The position numbers were made by a program, and so were the translations under genes. Shown one piece after another: positions 27,198 through 36,549 of a DNA stretch of 64,000 bases. The stretch's first letter is position 1; the number at the start of each line of letters is the position of its first letter. The notes under the pieces were generated by a model. That model was not told where the DNA came from, did not search any database, and saw only the letters and a list, made by a program, of their open reading frames with translations. The stretch lies in contig CACZZF010000002.1 of NCBI GenBank assembly GCA_902785575.1, forward strand, positions 94,655 through 158,654, given 5' to 3'. The DNA comes from an uncultured Bacteroidia bacterium. GTDB taxonomy: Bacteria; Bacteroidota; Bacteroidia; Bacteroidales; UBA932.

Positions 27198-28235
27198 ATG
27201 AGAAAGTTAATATATTCATTAGCGATAGCGCTCTCATTCACAGTTATTTCCTGCCAAGAGTGGGAACCTGTCATGGGTAACCAGGGCGAGCCGGCGGAAC
27301 CAGCCGCCGCCTCGCTACAGGCCAACACTACGATCGCCGCCTTGAAGGCCATGTACCAGGGTAAGCCTGTCCATATCGAGCAGGACATCATCATCGAGGG
27401 ACAGGTCATATCTTCCGATGCTTCGGGCAATATCTACCGCTCCCTTTATATTCAGGATAACACCGGAGCGATCGAGGTTAAGATCGGCAATTCAGCTCTG
27501 TACAATGATTATAAGGTAGGCCAGTTGATTTATGTCAAGTGCCAGGGCCTTGTGATCGGCAATTACGGCGGGATGCTCCAGATCGGAGCCGATGACCCGA
27601 CCGGGGAATATGAGACGGCTTATATTGACGTGAAGAGCCTTATTGCCACCCATGTTTTCAAGGGTCCTAAGGGAACTCCGCTCAGTCCCCAGGTTGTCAC
27701 AGCGGATGAGATTGACTCTAACCTGAAAATGGGATATAAGGGTCCTCTTTTCGGGAAGCTGGTTACTCTCAACGGGTTGACTTATGGCAAGGAGATATTC
27801 GTACTTATCTATCTTGATAGCAATGCCGACAAGAAGGCTTCTTCCAACCGACTGTTCCTCTCGGACCAGCAGTGGGGTGTGACCACTTGGGCTTTCAGCG
27901 CCCAGCAGATGAAGACTTATCTTCAGTGGGGTGTCTGGGATTCCGCCAAGATCGGCAATTCCGGTGATTACAACTACGGAACGGTCAGCGACCATCGTAC
28001 TGAGCTGATCAATAATGCAGGTGCCTATGCGGTGAGCCAATATTTCAATATGCCCAAGAAAAAGGGTAACCTCCCGATCCAGATCCGTTCCAGCGGATAC
28101 GCGAAGTTCGCTGACACACCGATCGACCAGAAGATCCTTGACGGGGCCAAGGTCAATGTGACCGGCATCCTGACCAATTACAACGGAGCCGCCCAATTCA
28201 CTTTGATTGACCTTGATGGAGTTAAAATCCAATAG
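27198..28235 (+). CDS. DUF5689-type OB-fold surface lipoprotein
   Basis: 345 aa, lipobox VISCQE (Cys ~19). After a short linker comes an OB-like domain typical of DUF5689 (~45-150): IIIEGQVISSDASGNIYRSL, YIQDNTGAIEVKI, YNDYKVGQLIYVKCQGLVIG. A second part (~165-345) ends with a further OB-like strand set (KVNVTGILTNYNGAAQFTLID). DUF5689 has no firm function that I know. Position right after the TonB receptor is that usually taken by a SusD partner, so it probably delivers ligand to the receptor. The gap to the M3 peptidase is two bases. Confidence 0.82.
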   Translation: MRKLIYSLAIALSFTVISCQEWEPVMGNQGEPAEPAAASLQANTTIAALKAMYQGKPVHIEQDIIIEGQVISSDASGNIYRSLYIQDNTGAIEVKIGNSALYNDYKVGQLIYVKCQGLVIGNYGGMLQIGADDPTGEYETAYIDVKSLIATHVFKGPKGTPLSPQVVTADEIDSNLKMGYKGPLFGKLVTLNGLTYGKEIFVLIYLDSNADKKASSNRLFLSDQQWGVTTWAFSAQQMKTYLQWGVWDSAKIGNSGDYNYGTVSDHRTELINNAGAYAVSQYFNMPKKKGNLPIQIRSSGYAKFADTPIDQKILDGAKVNVTGILTNYNGAAQFTLIDLDGVKIQ

Positions 28236-28237
28236 AA

Positions 28238-30277
28238 ATGAAAAAAGTATTCTTAGCTATAGGAGCGATAGTCGCTATGACAGCTTGTGTACAGACCAAG
28301 AACCCGTTCCTTGAGGAATGGAAAACCCCTTACGGCATTCCGCCGTTTGACAAGATCACCCTCGCTGACTACATCCCGGCCGTCAAGGCGGGAATAGAGC
28401 AGCAGGAAAAAGAGCTTCAGGCTATTCTGGACAATCCGGAGGCTCCCACCTTCAAGAACACGATAGATGCCTACGAGTATTCCGGAGAGATTCTGGACAA
28501 GGTGATGGGTGTGCTGTCCAACCTCCAGGAGACCGACGGGAATGACGAGATGGAGAAGATCGCCGAAGAAGCGACCGAGCTGCTCACCAAACATGAGAGC
28601 TCGATCTCGATGAACAAGAAGTTCTTCGAGAGGGTAAAAGCCATCTACGATGCTGACCAGAGCGCCCTGACAAGGGAACAGCAACTGGTCCTGAAGAACC
28701 TCTACAAGAGTTTCACCCGCAACGGTGTTGATCTCGACGAGGCTTCGCAGGAGCGTCTGAAGGAGATAAATGTCAAGATCGCAGGCTTGCAGCAGAAGTT
28801 CGGTACCAACCTCCTCGCGGAGAACAATGCCTTCAAGGAGAAGTTCGGAACACCCGTCTCATCCTATACCTCCGAGATGACGTCATGTGAGGACAGGGCC
28901 CGCAGGGAAGAAATGTTCAAGGCATATTCCTCCAGGGGCAACAACGGCAATGAATATGACAACAAGTCAATTGCTCTAGAGATCTTGAAACTCCGAGCCG
29001 AGAAGGCCAGGATGCTTGGTTTCGACACCTTCGCCGCCTATGTTCTGGATGACCAGATGGCCGGGAATCCCGCTACGGTCGATGAGTTCCTTGACCAGAT
29101 CCAGAAGGCTTCCAACGCCAAGGCGAAACAGGAAGTCTGTGACATGCAGAAGATTATGGACGAGGACATCGCCGCCGGCAAACTTCCGAAAGGCTCTAAG
29201 ATCCAGCCTTGGGACTGGTTCTATTATGCCGATAAGGTCAGGGCCCGCAAATATGCTCTCGATGAGAGCCAGACCAAGCCTTACTTCATGATGGAGAATG
29301 TGAGGAACGGCATATTCGCCGCCGCCCACAAAGTCTATGGCATCAATGTGGAGCCTATCGACGGGGTTCCGGTCTACAATCCTGCGGTCGAGACATTCAA
29401 GGTCACCGATGCGGACGGTAGCCTCCTCGGCATATTCATGACAGATTACTTCCCCCGTTCCTCGAAGAGAGGTGGCGCGTGGATGAACGTGTTCCGCGAC
29501 CAATATATGGACAAGAACGGCAATGATGTGCGTCCTATAGTCGTGAATGTGGGTAATCTGAACGCTCCGACCGAGACTGAGCCCGGACTGTTCTCCATTG
29601 ATAATGTGGAGACTACCTTCCATGAGTTCGGTCACGCCCTTCACGGCCTTCTGACCAAGTGCGCTTACAAATCAGTGAGTGGCACAAGTGTCAAGAGGGA
29701 CTTTGTCGAGACCTTCTCTCAGTTCAACGAGAACTGGGCCTTCCAGCCCGAAATCCTGGCCGAGTACGCCAAGCATTACAAGACGGGAGAAGTTATCCCG
29801 GATTCTCTCGTGGCAAAGATCAATAACGCCCGCAAGTTCAACCAGGGTTTCATGACCTCGGAGCTTTGCGCCGCTTCGATCCTGGATATGAAATGGCATG
29901 AGTTGACCATGGAGGATCTCGCAAAGATGAGCGAGGGCGACCAGGCTGCCAATGTTGCGGCTTTCGAGCAGAAAGTCTGTCAGGAGATGGGACTTATCGA
30001 TGAGATTATCCCTCGCTATCGCACGACCTACTTCAATCACATATTCAACAGCGGTTATTCCGCCGGGTATTACAGCTACCTCTGGGCGGAAGTACTTGAT
30101 AAAGATGCTTTTGAATATTTCCAGGAGCAAGGGATTTACAATCCGGCTGTCGCTGCCAAGTTCCGCCGGACCTTCCTTGAGAGGGGTGGTAGCGAGGAGC
30201 CGATGGTCCTTTACATGATGTTCCGCGGAGCCCAGCCCGATCCCGGTGCCTTGCTCCGCGCCCGTGGTCTTGAATAG
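28238..30277 (+). CDS. dcp: M3-family metallopeptidase (peptidyl-dipeptidase Dcp-like) lipoprotein
   Basis: 679 aa, lipobox MTACVQ (Cys ~17). The helical M3 fold is evident over the whole length. The zinc site is TTFHEFGHALHG (~463: HExxH) with the third ligand Glu in DFVETFSQFNENW (~490). M3 peptidyl-dipeptidases remove C-terminal dipeptides from short peptides; lipid anchoring places this one in the periplasm or on the surface. It begins two bases after the DUF5689 gene, so it is co-transcribed with the nuclease and receptor genes, adding peptide breakdown to that set. Confidence 0.93.
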   Translation: MKKVFLAIGAIVAMTACVQTKNPFLEEWKTPYGIPPFDKITLADYIPAVKAGIEQQEKELQAILDNPEAPTFKNTIDAYEYSGEILDKVMGVLSNLQETDGNDEMEKIAEEATELLTKHESSISMNKKFFERVKAIYDADQSALTREQQLVLKNLYKSFTRNGVDLDEASQERLKEINVKIAGLQQKFGTNLLAENNAFKEKFGTPVSSYTSEMTSCEDRARREEMFKAYSSRGNNGNEYDNKSIALEILKLRAEKARMLGFDTFAAYVLDDQMAGNPATVDEFLDQIQKASNAKAKQEVCDMQKIMDEDIAAGKLPKGSKIQPWDWFYYADKVRARKYALDESQTKPYFMMENVRNGIFAAAHKVYGINVEPIDGVPVYNPAVETFKVTDADGSLLGIFMTDYFPRSSKRGGAWMNVFRDQYMDKNGNDVRPIVVNVGNLNAPTETEPGLFSIDNVETTFHEFGHALHGLLTKCAYKSVSGTSVKRDFVETFSQFNENWAFQPEILAEYAKHYKTGEVIPDSLVAKINNARKFNQGFMTSELCAASILDMKWHELTMEDLAKMSEGDQAANVAAFEQKVCQEMGLIDEIIPRYRTTYFNHIFNSGYSAGYYSYLWAEVLDKDAFEYFQEQGIYNPAVAAKFRRTFLERGGSEEPMVLYMMFRGAQPDPGALLRARGLE

Positions 30278-30310
30278 TTTTTATCAGACATATATTTATT
30301 CTAAATTCAT

Positions 30311-33300
30311 ATGATTATGAGAAAATTCCAATTGATGGTCCTGGCGTGTGGTTTGATGCTCGCCACCACGGCGAAGGCCGATGAGGCCCGCCTGCTCAGG
30401 TTCCCCGCCACCAACGGGACAGACATCGTGTTCTCCTATGCTGGAGATCTCTTCACCGCCCCCCTTGCGGGCGGCGAGGCCAAACGCCTTACCTCACACA
30501 TCGGTTATGAGATGTTCGCCAAGTATTCTCCGGACGGCAAGACAATCGCTTTCACCGGTGAATACGACGGTAACCGCGAGGTCTACATCATCCCTGCCAC
30601 AGGTGGAGAGCCTGTGCGTCTCACCTACACTTCCACGAACTCTCGTGATGACCTTGGTGACCGTATGGGTCCCAACAACATCGTGATGGGTTGGACTGTT
30701 GACGGGAAATCAATCATCTACCGTAACAGGACAGGTGACGGATTCCCTGGAAAACTCTGGAAAGTGTCTGTCAACGGTGGTATGCCTGAGGAGCTTCCTC
30801 TTCCTGAGGGTGGTTTCTGCAGCTATTCTCCCGATGGCAAGAAGCTGGCTTACAACCGCGTGATGAGGGAGTTCCGCACATGGAAATACTATCGTGGCGG
30901 TATGGCCGACGAGGTCTGGATCTATGATGGCAAGAAGGTCGAGAAGATCACCGACAACCCCGCTCAGGATATCTTCCCGATGTGGGTAGGCGACGAGATC
31001 TTCTTTGTTTCTGACAGGGATATGACAATGAATGTCTTTGTCTACAACACCAAGACCAAGGCCACCTCCAAGGTCACCAACTTTGAGGATTACGATGTGA
31101 AGTTCCCCAGCACCAACGGCAAGTTGGTCGTGTTTGAGAAGGGAGGTTTCCTCTACAAGCTCGATCCCGCCACCAAGAAGGCTGAGCAGATCCACATCAC
31201 TCTTGCTTCTGACCTGGTCTACGCCCGTCCTGAGTTGAAGAAGGTAACCGGACGTGGTTTCAGTGTCTCTCCTGATGGCAAGAGGGCCGCTGTTACCGCT
31301 CGTGGTGAAGTCTTCGACGTCCCCGTTGGAAAGGGAATCACCAGGAATATCACCCAGACCCCCGGGGCCAATGAGAGGAGCGCCACATGGAGCCCTGACG
31401 GCAAGTATATCGCCTACATCAGCGATATTACCGGTGAGAACGAGGTCTATCTTTATGATCCTGCCGCTGGAACCACAGTCCAGGCCACAAAGGATAACGA
31501 CACCTATATCAGCAACCTGTTCTGGGCTCCTGATTCCAAGCATGTCTATTACTCAGACCGTAAGAACCGCCTTGTCGAGGTGGATCCTGCCACAAAGGCC
31601 AAGAAAGTTATCTTCTCCAGCCCGGATGGCGGACTCTACGGAGTCTCTTTCTCTCCTGACAGCAAGTGGATCGCCTACACCAAGCGCGCTTCCAACGACA
31701 TGAGCATTGTCTATGTCCGCAATCTCGCCACAGATAAGGAGTACCTTGTCACAGAGAAGTGGTACGATTCCGGTTCCCCGATGTTCTCCGCTGATGGGAA
31801 ATACTTGATATTCACCGCTCAAAGGGATCTTACCCCTGTCTACAGCCGTATTGAGTGGAACTATTCCTATAGCGACATGTCCGGGACTTACATGGCTATG
31901 CTCGCCAAGGACACTCCTTCACCTTTGCTTCCTTCCGACAGTGAGACATCTCCCGCCAAGGCCGAAGAGAAAGCTCCTGGTCGTCCCGAAGGTCCCGCTG
32001 CTGGTCCCGGTCGTCCCGGTGCCGGTGCGCCTGAAGCGAAGCCTGCTGAGACCAAGATAGATCCTGACGGTCTGATTGACAGGGTCGTCAAGCTCCCGAT
32101 CAGTGGTAGGGTATTCTACAGCGATGGCAAGAAAGTCTGGTTTGTCGGCGGTGGCGGCCCTATGGGCGGTGGCCGTGGCGGTTTCGGTGGTGGTGCCGGT
32201 GTCAAGACTTATGACTTCGCTTCCGGCAAGACCGAGGATTGCGCTGACGGAATGATCAGCTACCGTCTTGGTGACAAGAAGGCTTTACTCTCCGGAAGGG
32301 GCAAGACTACGGTTGTCAACTTCCCCGCACCCAAGGTTGGTGGCGGCGAGGAGATCGATGCGGACAACATGTACGCTCTGGTTGACTACGCTCAGGAGTG
32401 GCCTCAGGTCTACAACGAGGTCTGGAGAGCCTTCCGTGACGGTTACTACACCGAGAATATGCACGGACGCGACTGGAAGGGTGTCAAGGCCAAATATGAG
32501 CCTCTCCTACCTTATGTCAAGACCCGTCTCGACCTGAACTATATCCTTGGCGCTATGATCGCCGAGTTGGCCAGCGGCCACGCTTATGTCAATCCTGGTC
32601 CGTACCCGAAGCCTGACAGGATCCCTATGGGTCTTCTCGGAGCCAAGGTCAGCAAGGACAAGGGTTATTTCAAGATCGACCACATCTATGCCGGCGCCAC
32701 CTATAGGCCCGAGCTTCGCAGTCCTCTGACAGAGCCTGGAATGAATATCGCTGAGGGTGACTACATCACCGCTATCGACGGCAAGTCTCTCAAGGATGTC
32801 GATAATATCTACAAGTGCCTGATCGGTAAGGCCGGCAAGCTCATCGAGCTGACTGTCAACAAGAAGGCTGCCGAGGGTGGTCGCAAGGTCGTGGTCAGGC
32901 CTATCGACAACGAGTATCCTCTTGAGCACTATGAGTGGGTCACCAATAACATCAAGACAGTTGAGGAGAAATCCGGCGGAAAGGTTGGCTACATCTATAT
33001 TCCTGATATGGGCGCTGAGGGACTTAACGAGTTCGCTCGCTACTGGTATCCCCAGCTTGATAAGGAGGCCCTTATCATCGACGATCGTGAGAACGGTGGC
33101 GGAAACGTCTCCCCGATGATCATCGAGCGTCTCCAGAGGGTTGTCTACAGGATGAATGGCGGACGTGGCTCCAACAGGGTCAGCACCATTCCCGACGGTG
33201 CTCATGTCGGACCTAAGGTGTTGCTGATCAATAAGTACTCCGCTTCTGACGGAGACCTTTTCCCTTGGGGCTTCAAGGCCAACAAGCTCGGCACCGTGAT

Positions 33301-33616
33301 CGGAACGAGGACTTGGGGCGGAATCGTCGGTATCGGTGGATCACTGCCTTATCTTGACGGTACGGATGTGAGAGTCCCTGGCTCCACGAGCTTCGATCCG
33401 AAGACTGGTGAGTGGATTATCGAGAACTACGGTGTCGATCCCGACATCCTTCTTGACAATGACCCGATCAAGGAATATGCTGGCACTGACGAGCAGCTCC
33501 TGAAGGCTATCGAGGTAGCTCTCGAGCAGATCAAGACCCAGACATCCCACAAGGATCTCCCTGGGAAGCCCGCACCTCGTACCTTCAAGGATCTGGGACT
33601 TCCGGAGATTAAGTAA
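30311..33616 (+). CDS. Tricorn-type S41 protease, secreted
   Basis: 1101 aa; start at ATG 30311 or the ATG two codons on. Signal peptide MRKFQLMVLACGLMLATTAKA. Two beta-propeller regions of WD/PD40-like blades (KYSPDGKTIAFTGEYDGNREVY, ATWSPDGKYIAYIS, SFSPDSKWIAYTK) fill residues ~25-520. A Pro/Gly/Ala-rich linker (~545-590) and a Gly-rich loop (~613-632) lead into the tricorn core: ELASGHAYV (~757, catalytic His), a PDZ domain (~775-860), and NKYSASDGDLFPWGF (~975, catalytic Ser) with GTRTWGGIVG. Tricorn proteases degrade oligopeptides. It lies 33 bases after the M3 peptidase gene. Confidence 0.93.
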   Translation: MIMRKFQLMVLACGLMLATTAKADEARLLRFPATNGTDIVFSYAGDLFTAPLAGGEAKRLTSHIGYEMFAKYSPDGKTIAFTGEYDGNREVYIIPATGGEPVRLTYTSTNSRDDLGDRMGPNNIVMGWTVDGKSIIYRNRTGDGFPGKLWKVSVNGGMPEELPLPEGGFCSYSPDGKKLAYNRVMREFRTWKYYRGGMADEVWIYDGKKVEKITDNPAQDIFPMWVGDEIFFVSDRDMTMNVFVYNTKTKATSKVTNFEDYDVKFPSTNGKLVVFEKGGFLYKLDPATKKAEQIHITLASDLVYARPELKKVTGRGFSVSPDGKRAAVTARGEVFDVPVGKGITRNITQTPGANERSATWSPDGKYIAYISDITGENEVYLYDPAAGTTVQATKDNDTYISNLFWAPDSKHVYYSDRKNRLVEVDPATKAKKVIFSSPDGGLYGVSFSPDSKWIAYTKRASNDMSIVYVRNLATDKEYLVTEKWYDSGSPMFSADGKYLIFTAQRDLTPVYSRIEWNYSYSDMSGTYMAMLAKDTPSPLLPSDSETSPAKAEEKAPGRPEGPAAGPGRPGAGAPEAKPAETKIDPDGLIDRVVKLPISGRVFYSDGKKVWFVGGGGPMGGGRGGFGGGAGVKTYDFASGKTEDCADGMISYRLGDKKALLSGRGKTTVVNFPAPKVGGGEEIDADNMYALVDYAQEWPQVYNEVWRAFRDGYYTENMHGRDWKGVKAKYEPLLPYVKTRLDLNYILGAMIAELASGHAYVNPGPYPKPDRIPMGLLGAKVSKDKGYFKIDHIYAGATYRPELRSPLTEPGMNIAEGDYITAIDGKSLKDVDNIYKCLIGKAGKLIELTVNKKAAEGGRKVVVRPIDNEYPLEHYEWVTNNIKTVEEKSGGKVGYIYIPDMGAEGLNEFARYWYPQLDKEALIIDDRENGGGNVSPMIIERLQRVVYRMNGGRGSNRVSTIPDGAHVGPKVLLINKYSASDGDLFPWGFKANKLGTVIGTRTWGGIVGIGGSLPYLDGTDVRVPGSTSFDPKTGEWIIENYGVDPDILLDNDPIKEYAGTDEQLLKAIEVALEQIKTQTSHKDLPGKPAPRTFKDLGLPEIK

Positions 33617-33654
33617 GTGACTGTTATTCAATGTTTGATTTGTAGAAGTTTGAT

Positions 33655-34299
33655 ATGAAAAAATTACTTGTCACATTCTTGGGGGCGTTCTTGTTCCTAT
33701 GCGGTCCGAACGCCTCGGCACAGCTTACCTCTGGTGACGGCACCCTGTCTTTCGGTGGTGGATTCACATCGTTCGGCATTGGCGGGCCAGATGCTGACCT
33801 CTTGGAAAGGATGCAGTTCCCTAACATGATTCCTGGTTTCTATTTCGGAGCCAGCATCGACTATGCGTTCTCCGCTATCGAGGGACTCACTGTTGAGCCG
33901 GGCGCTTATATTGCCCACTATGGCAAGGCATTCCAGTTCGGATTGGCGGGTGAACCTAAGTCCTATCACGCTAATTACCTGAGAGTTCCCCTGGACCTCA
34001 AGTATACGTTCACGATGGATGATTCGGCAATAGGTGTCGCGGTATATACCGGCCCTCGATTCAATATCGGCGTGGGTGGTAATATGTTCAGCGCCGGAAA
34101 AACCTATCCCGGTCTCAGGCCTTTTGACGCACAGTGGGGATTCGGTCTCGCGTTTACCCTTCAGGACGCTATCGTGATCCGCGGTGGATACGACATAGGA
34201 ATCACCAATTGCATCAAGAACAATAAGGATCTTAGTTTTGACGATCTGATTATCAAGAGGCACACTCTCACTATCGGAGCTAACTTTCTCTTCAAGTAA
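33655..34299 (+). CDS. Small outer-membrane beta-barrel protein
   Basis: 214 aa, signal peptide ending ASAQLTS. Alternating beta-strand pattern (FGASIDYAFS, LTVEPGAYIAHYG, RVPLDLKYTF, AVYTGPRFNIG, QWGFGLAFTL) and a terminal strand HTLTIGANFLFK with final aromatic/basic end fit the porin-like OMP_b-brl family. No enzyme motif. It is the last gene of the long plus-strand set, 38 bases after the tricorn gene, and is followed at once by a strong bidirectional terminator. Role unknown. Confidence 0.82.
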   Translation: MKKLLVTFLGAFLFLCGPNASAQLTSGDGTLSFGGGFTSFGIGGPDADLLERMQFPNMIPGFYFGASIDYAFSAIEGLTVEPGAYIAHYGKAFQFGLAGEPKSYHANYLRVPLDLKYTFTMDDSAIGVAVYTGPRFNIGVGGNMFSAGKTYPGLRPFDAQWGFGLAFTLQDAIVIRGGYDIGITNCIKNNKDLSFDDLIIKRHTLTIGANFLFK

Positions 34300-34314
34300 T
34301 CGATCAGGATGTGG

Positions 34315-34354
34315 AAAAAGGAACCCTCTTCAAATCTGAAGAGGGTTCTTTTTA
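34315..34354. terminator. Bidirectional terminator between the long plus operon and rnr
   Basis: Perfect 12-bp arms GAACCCTCTTCA and TGAAGAGGGTTC with a four-base AATC loop, preceded by five A (34315-34319) and followed by five T. It serves the convergent genes on both sides. Confidence 0.9.
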
Positions 34355-36466
34355 TTCTGTTTCAAGAAGTTCGTAGTCGAGGAGCCGTTGTTCCAGATTG
34401 GCTGACTTGACCCTGATCCTTACCTGGTCTCCAAGGCGGAACACCTTCTTGGTGCGCTTCCCGACAATGCGGTAGTTGTCCTCGTCAAACTCATAGAAAT
34501 CAGAGTGGATCTCCCTCAGGGCCACCATGCCCTCGATCATCTCGGGTTTGATCTCGACATACATGCCCCATTCCGTCAGGCCGGAGATGACTCCATCAAA
34601 CTCCTGTCCGACCTTATCGATCATATATTCGATCAGTTTGTATTTGATGCTGTCCCGCTCGGCGTTGGCGGCAATCTGCTCCCGCTCAGAAGCGTGTTGG
34701 CACTGGGCCTCGTAATACTCCTTGTTCTGGCTCTCCCTATTGTCAAGATACATGGCCAGGAGCCTGTGGACCATAGTGTCGGGATAACGGCGGATCGGGG
34801 ATGTGAAATGGGTGTAGAACCTGAACGCGAGGCCGTAGTGACCGATATTCTCAGTTGAATATACGGCTTTGGCCATGGAGCGCAGGGCGATCATCTGGAA
34901 AGCGTCACGCTCCGGAGTGTCCTTGGATTCCTGCAACAGGCTGTTCAGCGACTTGGCCACATCACGACCATTTGATACGGGACCCATCTTGTAGCCGAAG
35001 TTCCCGACGAACTTGCCGAGGTTGGCGATTTTCTCCATATTCGGCTCGTCATGGATACGATAGACGAACGTCTTGGCGTTCTTGTCTTCCTTTCCGTTCA
35101 TCCTGCCGGACGTGGCGATATACTCGGCGACCGACTTGTTGGCCAGAAGCATGAACTCCTCAATCAGCCAGTTGGCCTCCTTGGTGACTTTCTCATAGAC
35201 CCTGATCGGCTTGCCTTTCTCATCGACCTCGACCTTCATCTCAGGCCTCTCGAAGCTGATGGCACCGGAAGAGAAACGCCTCTTTCTCATAATAGAAGCC
35301 AACCTGTTCAGTTCCAGGACAGCATCCCTGATCTCCTGGCTGATGGCCGGATCCTCAGGTTCCTTCCCCTCAGATTCGATGATTTTCTGGGCGCCCTCGT
35401 AGTCAAAACGGTAGTCGGAACAGATCACTGTGCGGCCGAACCAGCGGTCAACCACGTTGGCGTCAGGGGTGATCTCAAACACGGCGGAGAAGGTCAGTTT
35501 GTCCTCGTTGGGACGCAGTGAGCAAAGCTTGTTCGAAAGCTTCTCCGGAAGCATCGGCACGGTCCTGTCCACAAGGTAGACTGAGGTGCCGCGGGCCTGG
35601 GCCTCCTGGTCCATAAGCGATCCTGGCTTCACGTAATATGAGACATCCGCGATATGTACTCCGATCTCGAAGTTGCCGTTCTTGAGTTTGGTAAGGGAAA
35701 GGGCGTCGTCGAAGTCTTTCGCATCAGTAGGGTCGATAGTGAATGTCAAGGTCTTGCGGAAGTCCTTACGGCCCTTGAGATCTTTTTCGGTGATCTCATC
35801 CGGAATCTTGTCAGCCGCGTTCTCAACCTCGGGAGCGAATCTGTAAGGAAGCCCGTACTCGGCGAGAATCGCATGCATCTCGGTCTCGTTGGCTCCCGGC
35901 TCACCCAGAACATCGGTGATATATCCATGGGGATTAGGCTCACTCCTTTCCCAACGGTCGATGATCGCCGCGACCTTCATTCCTTTCTTCGCCCCTTCCG
36001 GAAGTGATTCAAAATCAATGGATATGTCATACGGCATGGTCCTGGATTGCATCAGCACCCAAGCCTGTTTCCCGACAATATGCAATATTCCGACAAAAGG
36101 AGTCTTGCTGCGTTCGACTATCTCGATGATCTCACCTTCCCGGCGCTGGCCTCCACCTCGTACTTGGACTTTTCCTCTTCCTCTCGGTATCGGAGCCGGC
36201 CTCTTTTCCCTCGTGACGACGCACCTGACGAGGTCTCCGTTGAGGGCTCCGCGGGTCTTGGAAGCCTTTACGAACACATCGTTATCTTTCTCATCTCCTT
36301 CGGGGACGACGAAGACAAAACCGTCCCTGCTCATATGGACCTTTCCGGTCACTTCCTCAAATCTTCTCTTTCCGCCCTGCCTTGAGCCGAATTGCTTCTC
36401 GCGGCTCTTTCGGAGGGCCTGTCTTCCATTTCTGGCGCCACCTTGGCGCTTGTTTCCTTTCTTCAT
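34352..36466 (-). CDS. rnr: Ribonuclease R
   Basis: 704 aa. A basic N-terminal tail rich in Lys, Arg, Gly (residues 1-45) precedes cold-shock OB domains (~40-220). The RNB catalytic domain (~235-570) carries TIDPTDAKDFDDALS with the Asp residues that bind metal, HIADVSYYVKPG, YLVDRTVPMLPEKLSNKLCSL and FTSPIRRYPDTMVHRLL. The C-terminal S1 domain (~620-700) is FDGVISGLTEWGMYVEI. RNase R is a processive 3-prime to 5-prime exoribonuclease that degrades structured RNA. A divergent promoter pair separates it from the ROK gene. Confidence 0.96.
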   Translation of the reverse strand: MKKGNKRQGGARNGRQALRKSREKQFGSRQGGKRRFEEVTGKVHMSRDGFVFVVPEGDEKDNDVFVKASKTRGALNGDLVRCVVTREKRPAPIPRGRGKVQVRGGGQRREGEIIEIVERSKTPFVGILHIVGKQAWVLMQSRTMPYDISIDFESLPEGAKKGMKVAAIIDRWERSEPNPHGYITDVLGEPGANETEMHAILAEYGLPYRFAPEVENAADKIPDEITEKDLKGRKDFRKTLTFTIDPTDAKDFDDALSLTKLKNGNFEIGVHIADVSYYVKPGSLMDQEAQARGTSVYLVDRTVPMLPEKLSNKLCSLRPNEDKLTFSAVFEITPDANVVDRWFGRTVICSDYRFDYEGAQKIIESEGKEPEDPAISQEIRDAVLELNRLASIMRKRRFSSGAISFERPEMKVEVDEKGKPIRVYEKVTKEANWLIEEFMLLANKSVAEYIATSGRMNGKEDKNAKTFVYRIHDEPNMEKIANLGKFVGNFGYKMGPVSNGRDVAKSLNSLLQESKDTPERDAFQMIALRSMAKAVYSTENIGHYGLAFRFYTHFTSPIRRYPDTMVHRLLAMYLDNRESQNKEYYEAQCQHASEREQIAANAERDSIKYKLIEYMIDKVGQEFDGVISGLTEWGMYVEIKPEMIEGMVALREIHSDFYEFDEDNYRIVGKRTKKVFRLGDQVRIRVKSANLEQRLLDYELLETE

Positions 36467-36487
36467 CTCTTATTATTAATAACACCA

Positions 36488-36495
36488 CAAAGTTA
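36488..36495 (-). promoter_or_regulatory. -7 element of the rnr promoter
   Basis: TAACTTTG on the minus strand, a perfect TAnnTTTG, 21 bases before the rnr start. It is one half of a symmetric divergent promoter with 36507-36514; no good -33 box at the usual distance. Confidence 0.5.
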
Positions 36496-36506
36496 GCAAT
36501 AATGAT

Positions 36507-36514
36507 TATCTTTG
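36507..36514 (+). promoter_or_regulatory. -7 element of the ROK/manA promoter
   Basis: TATCTTTG, a perfect TAnnTTTG, 35 bases before the ROK start. With the rnr element it forms an inverted repeat CCACAAAG (36485-36492), 17 bases, CTTTGTGG (36510-36517). Confidence 0.5.
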
Positions 36515-36549
36515 TGGAGACAACCCGACTAATTTAATCAGTTTTTAAT

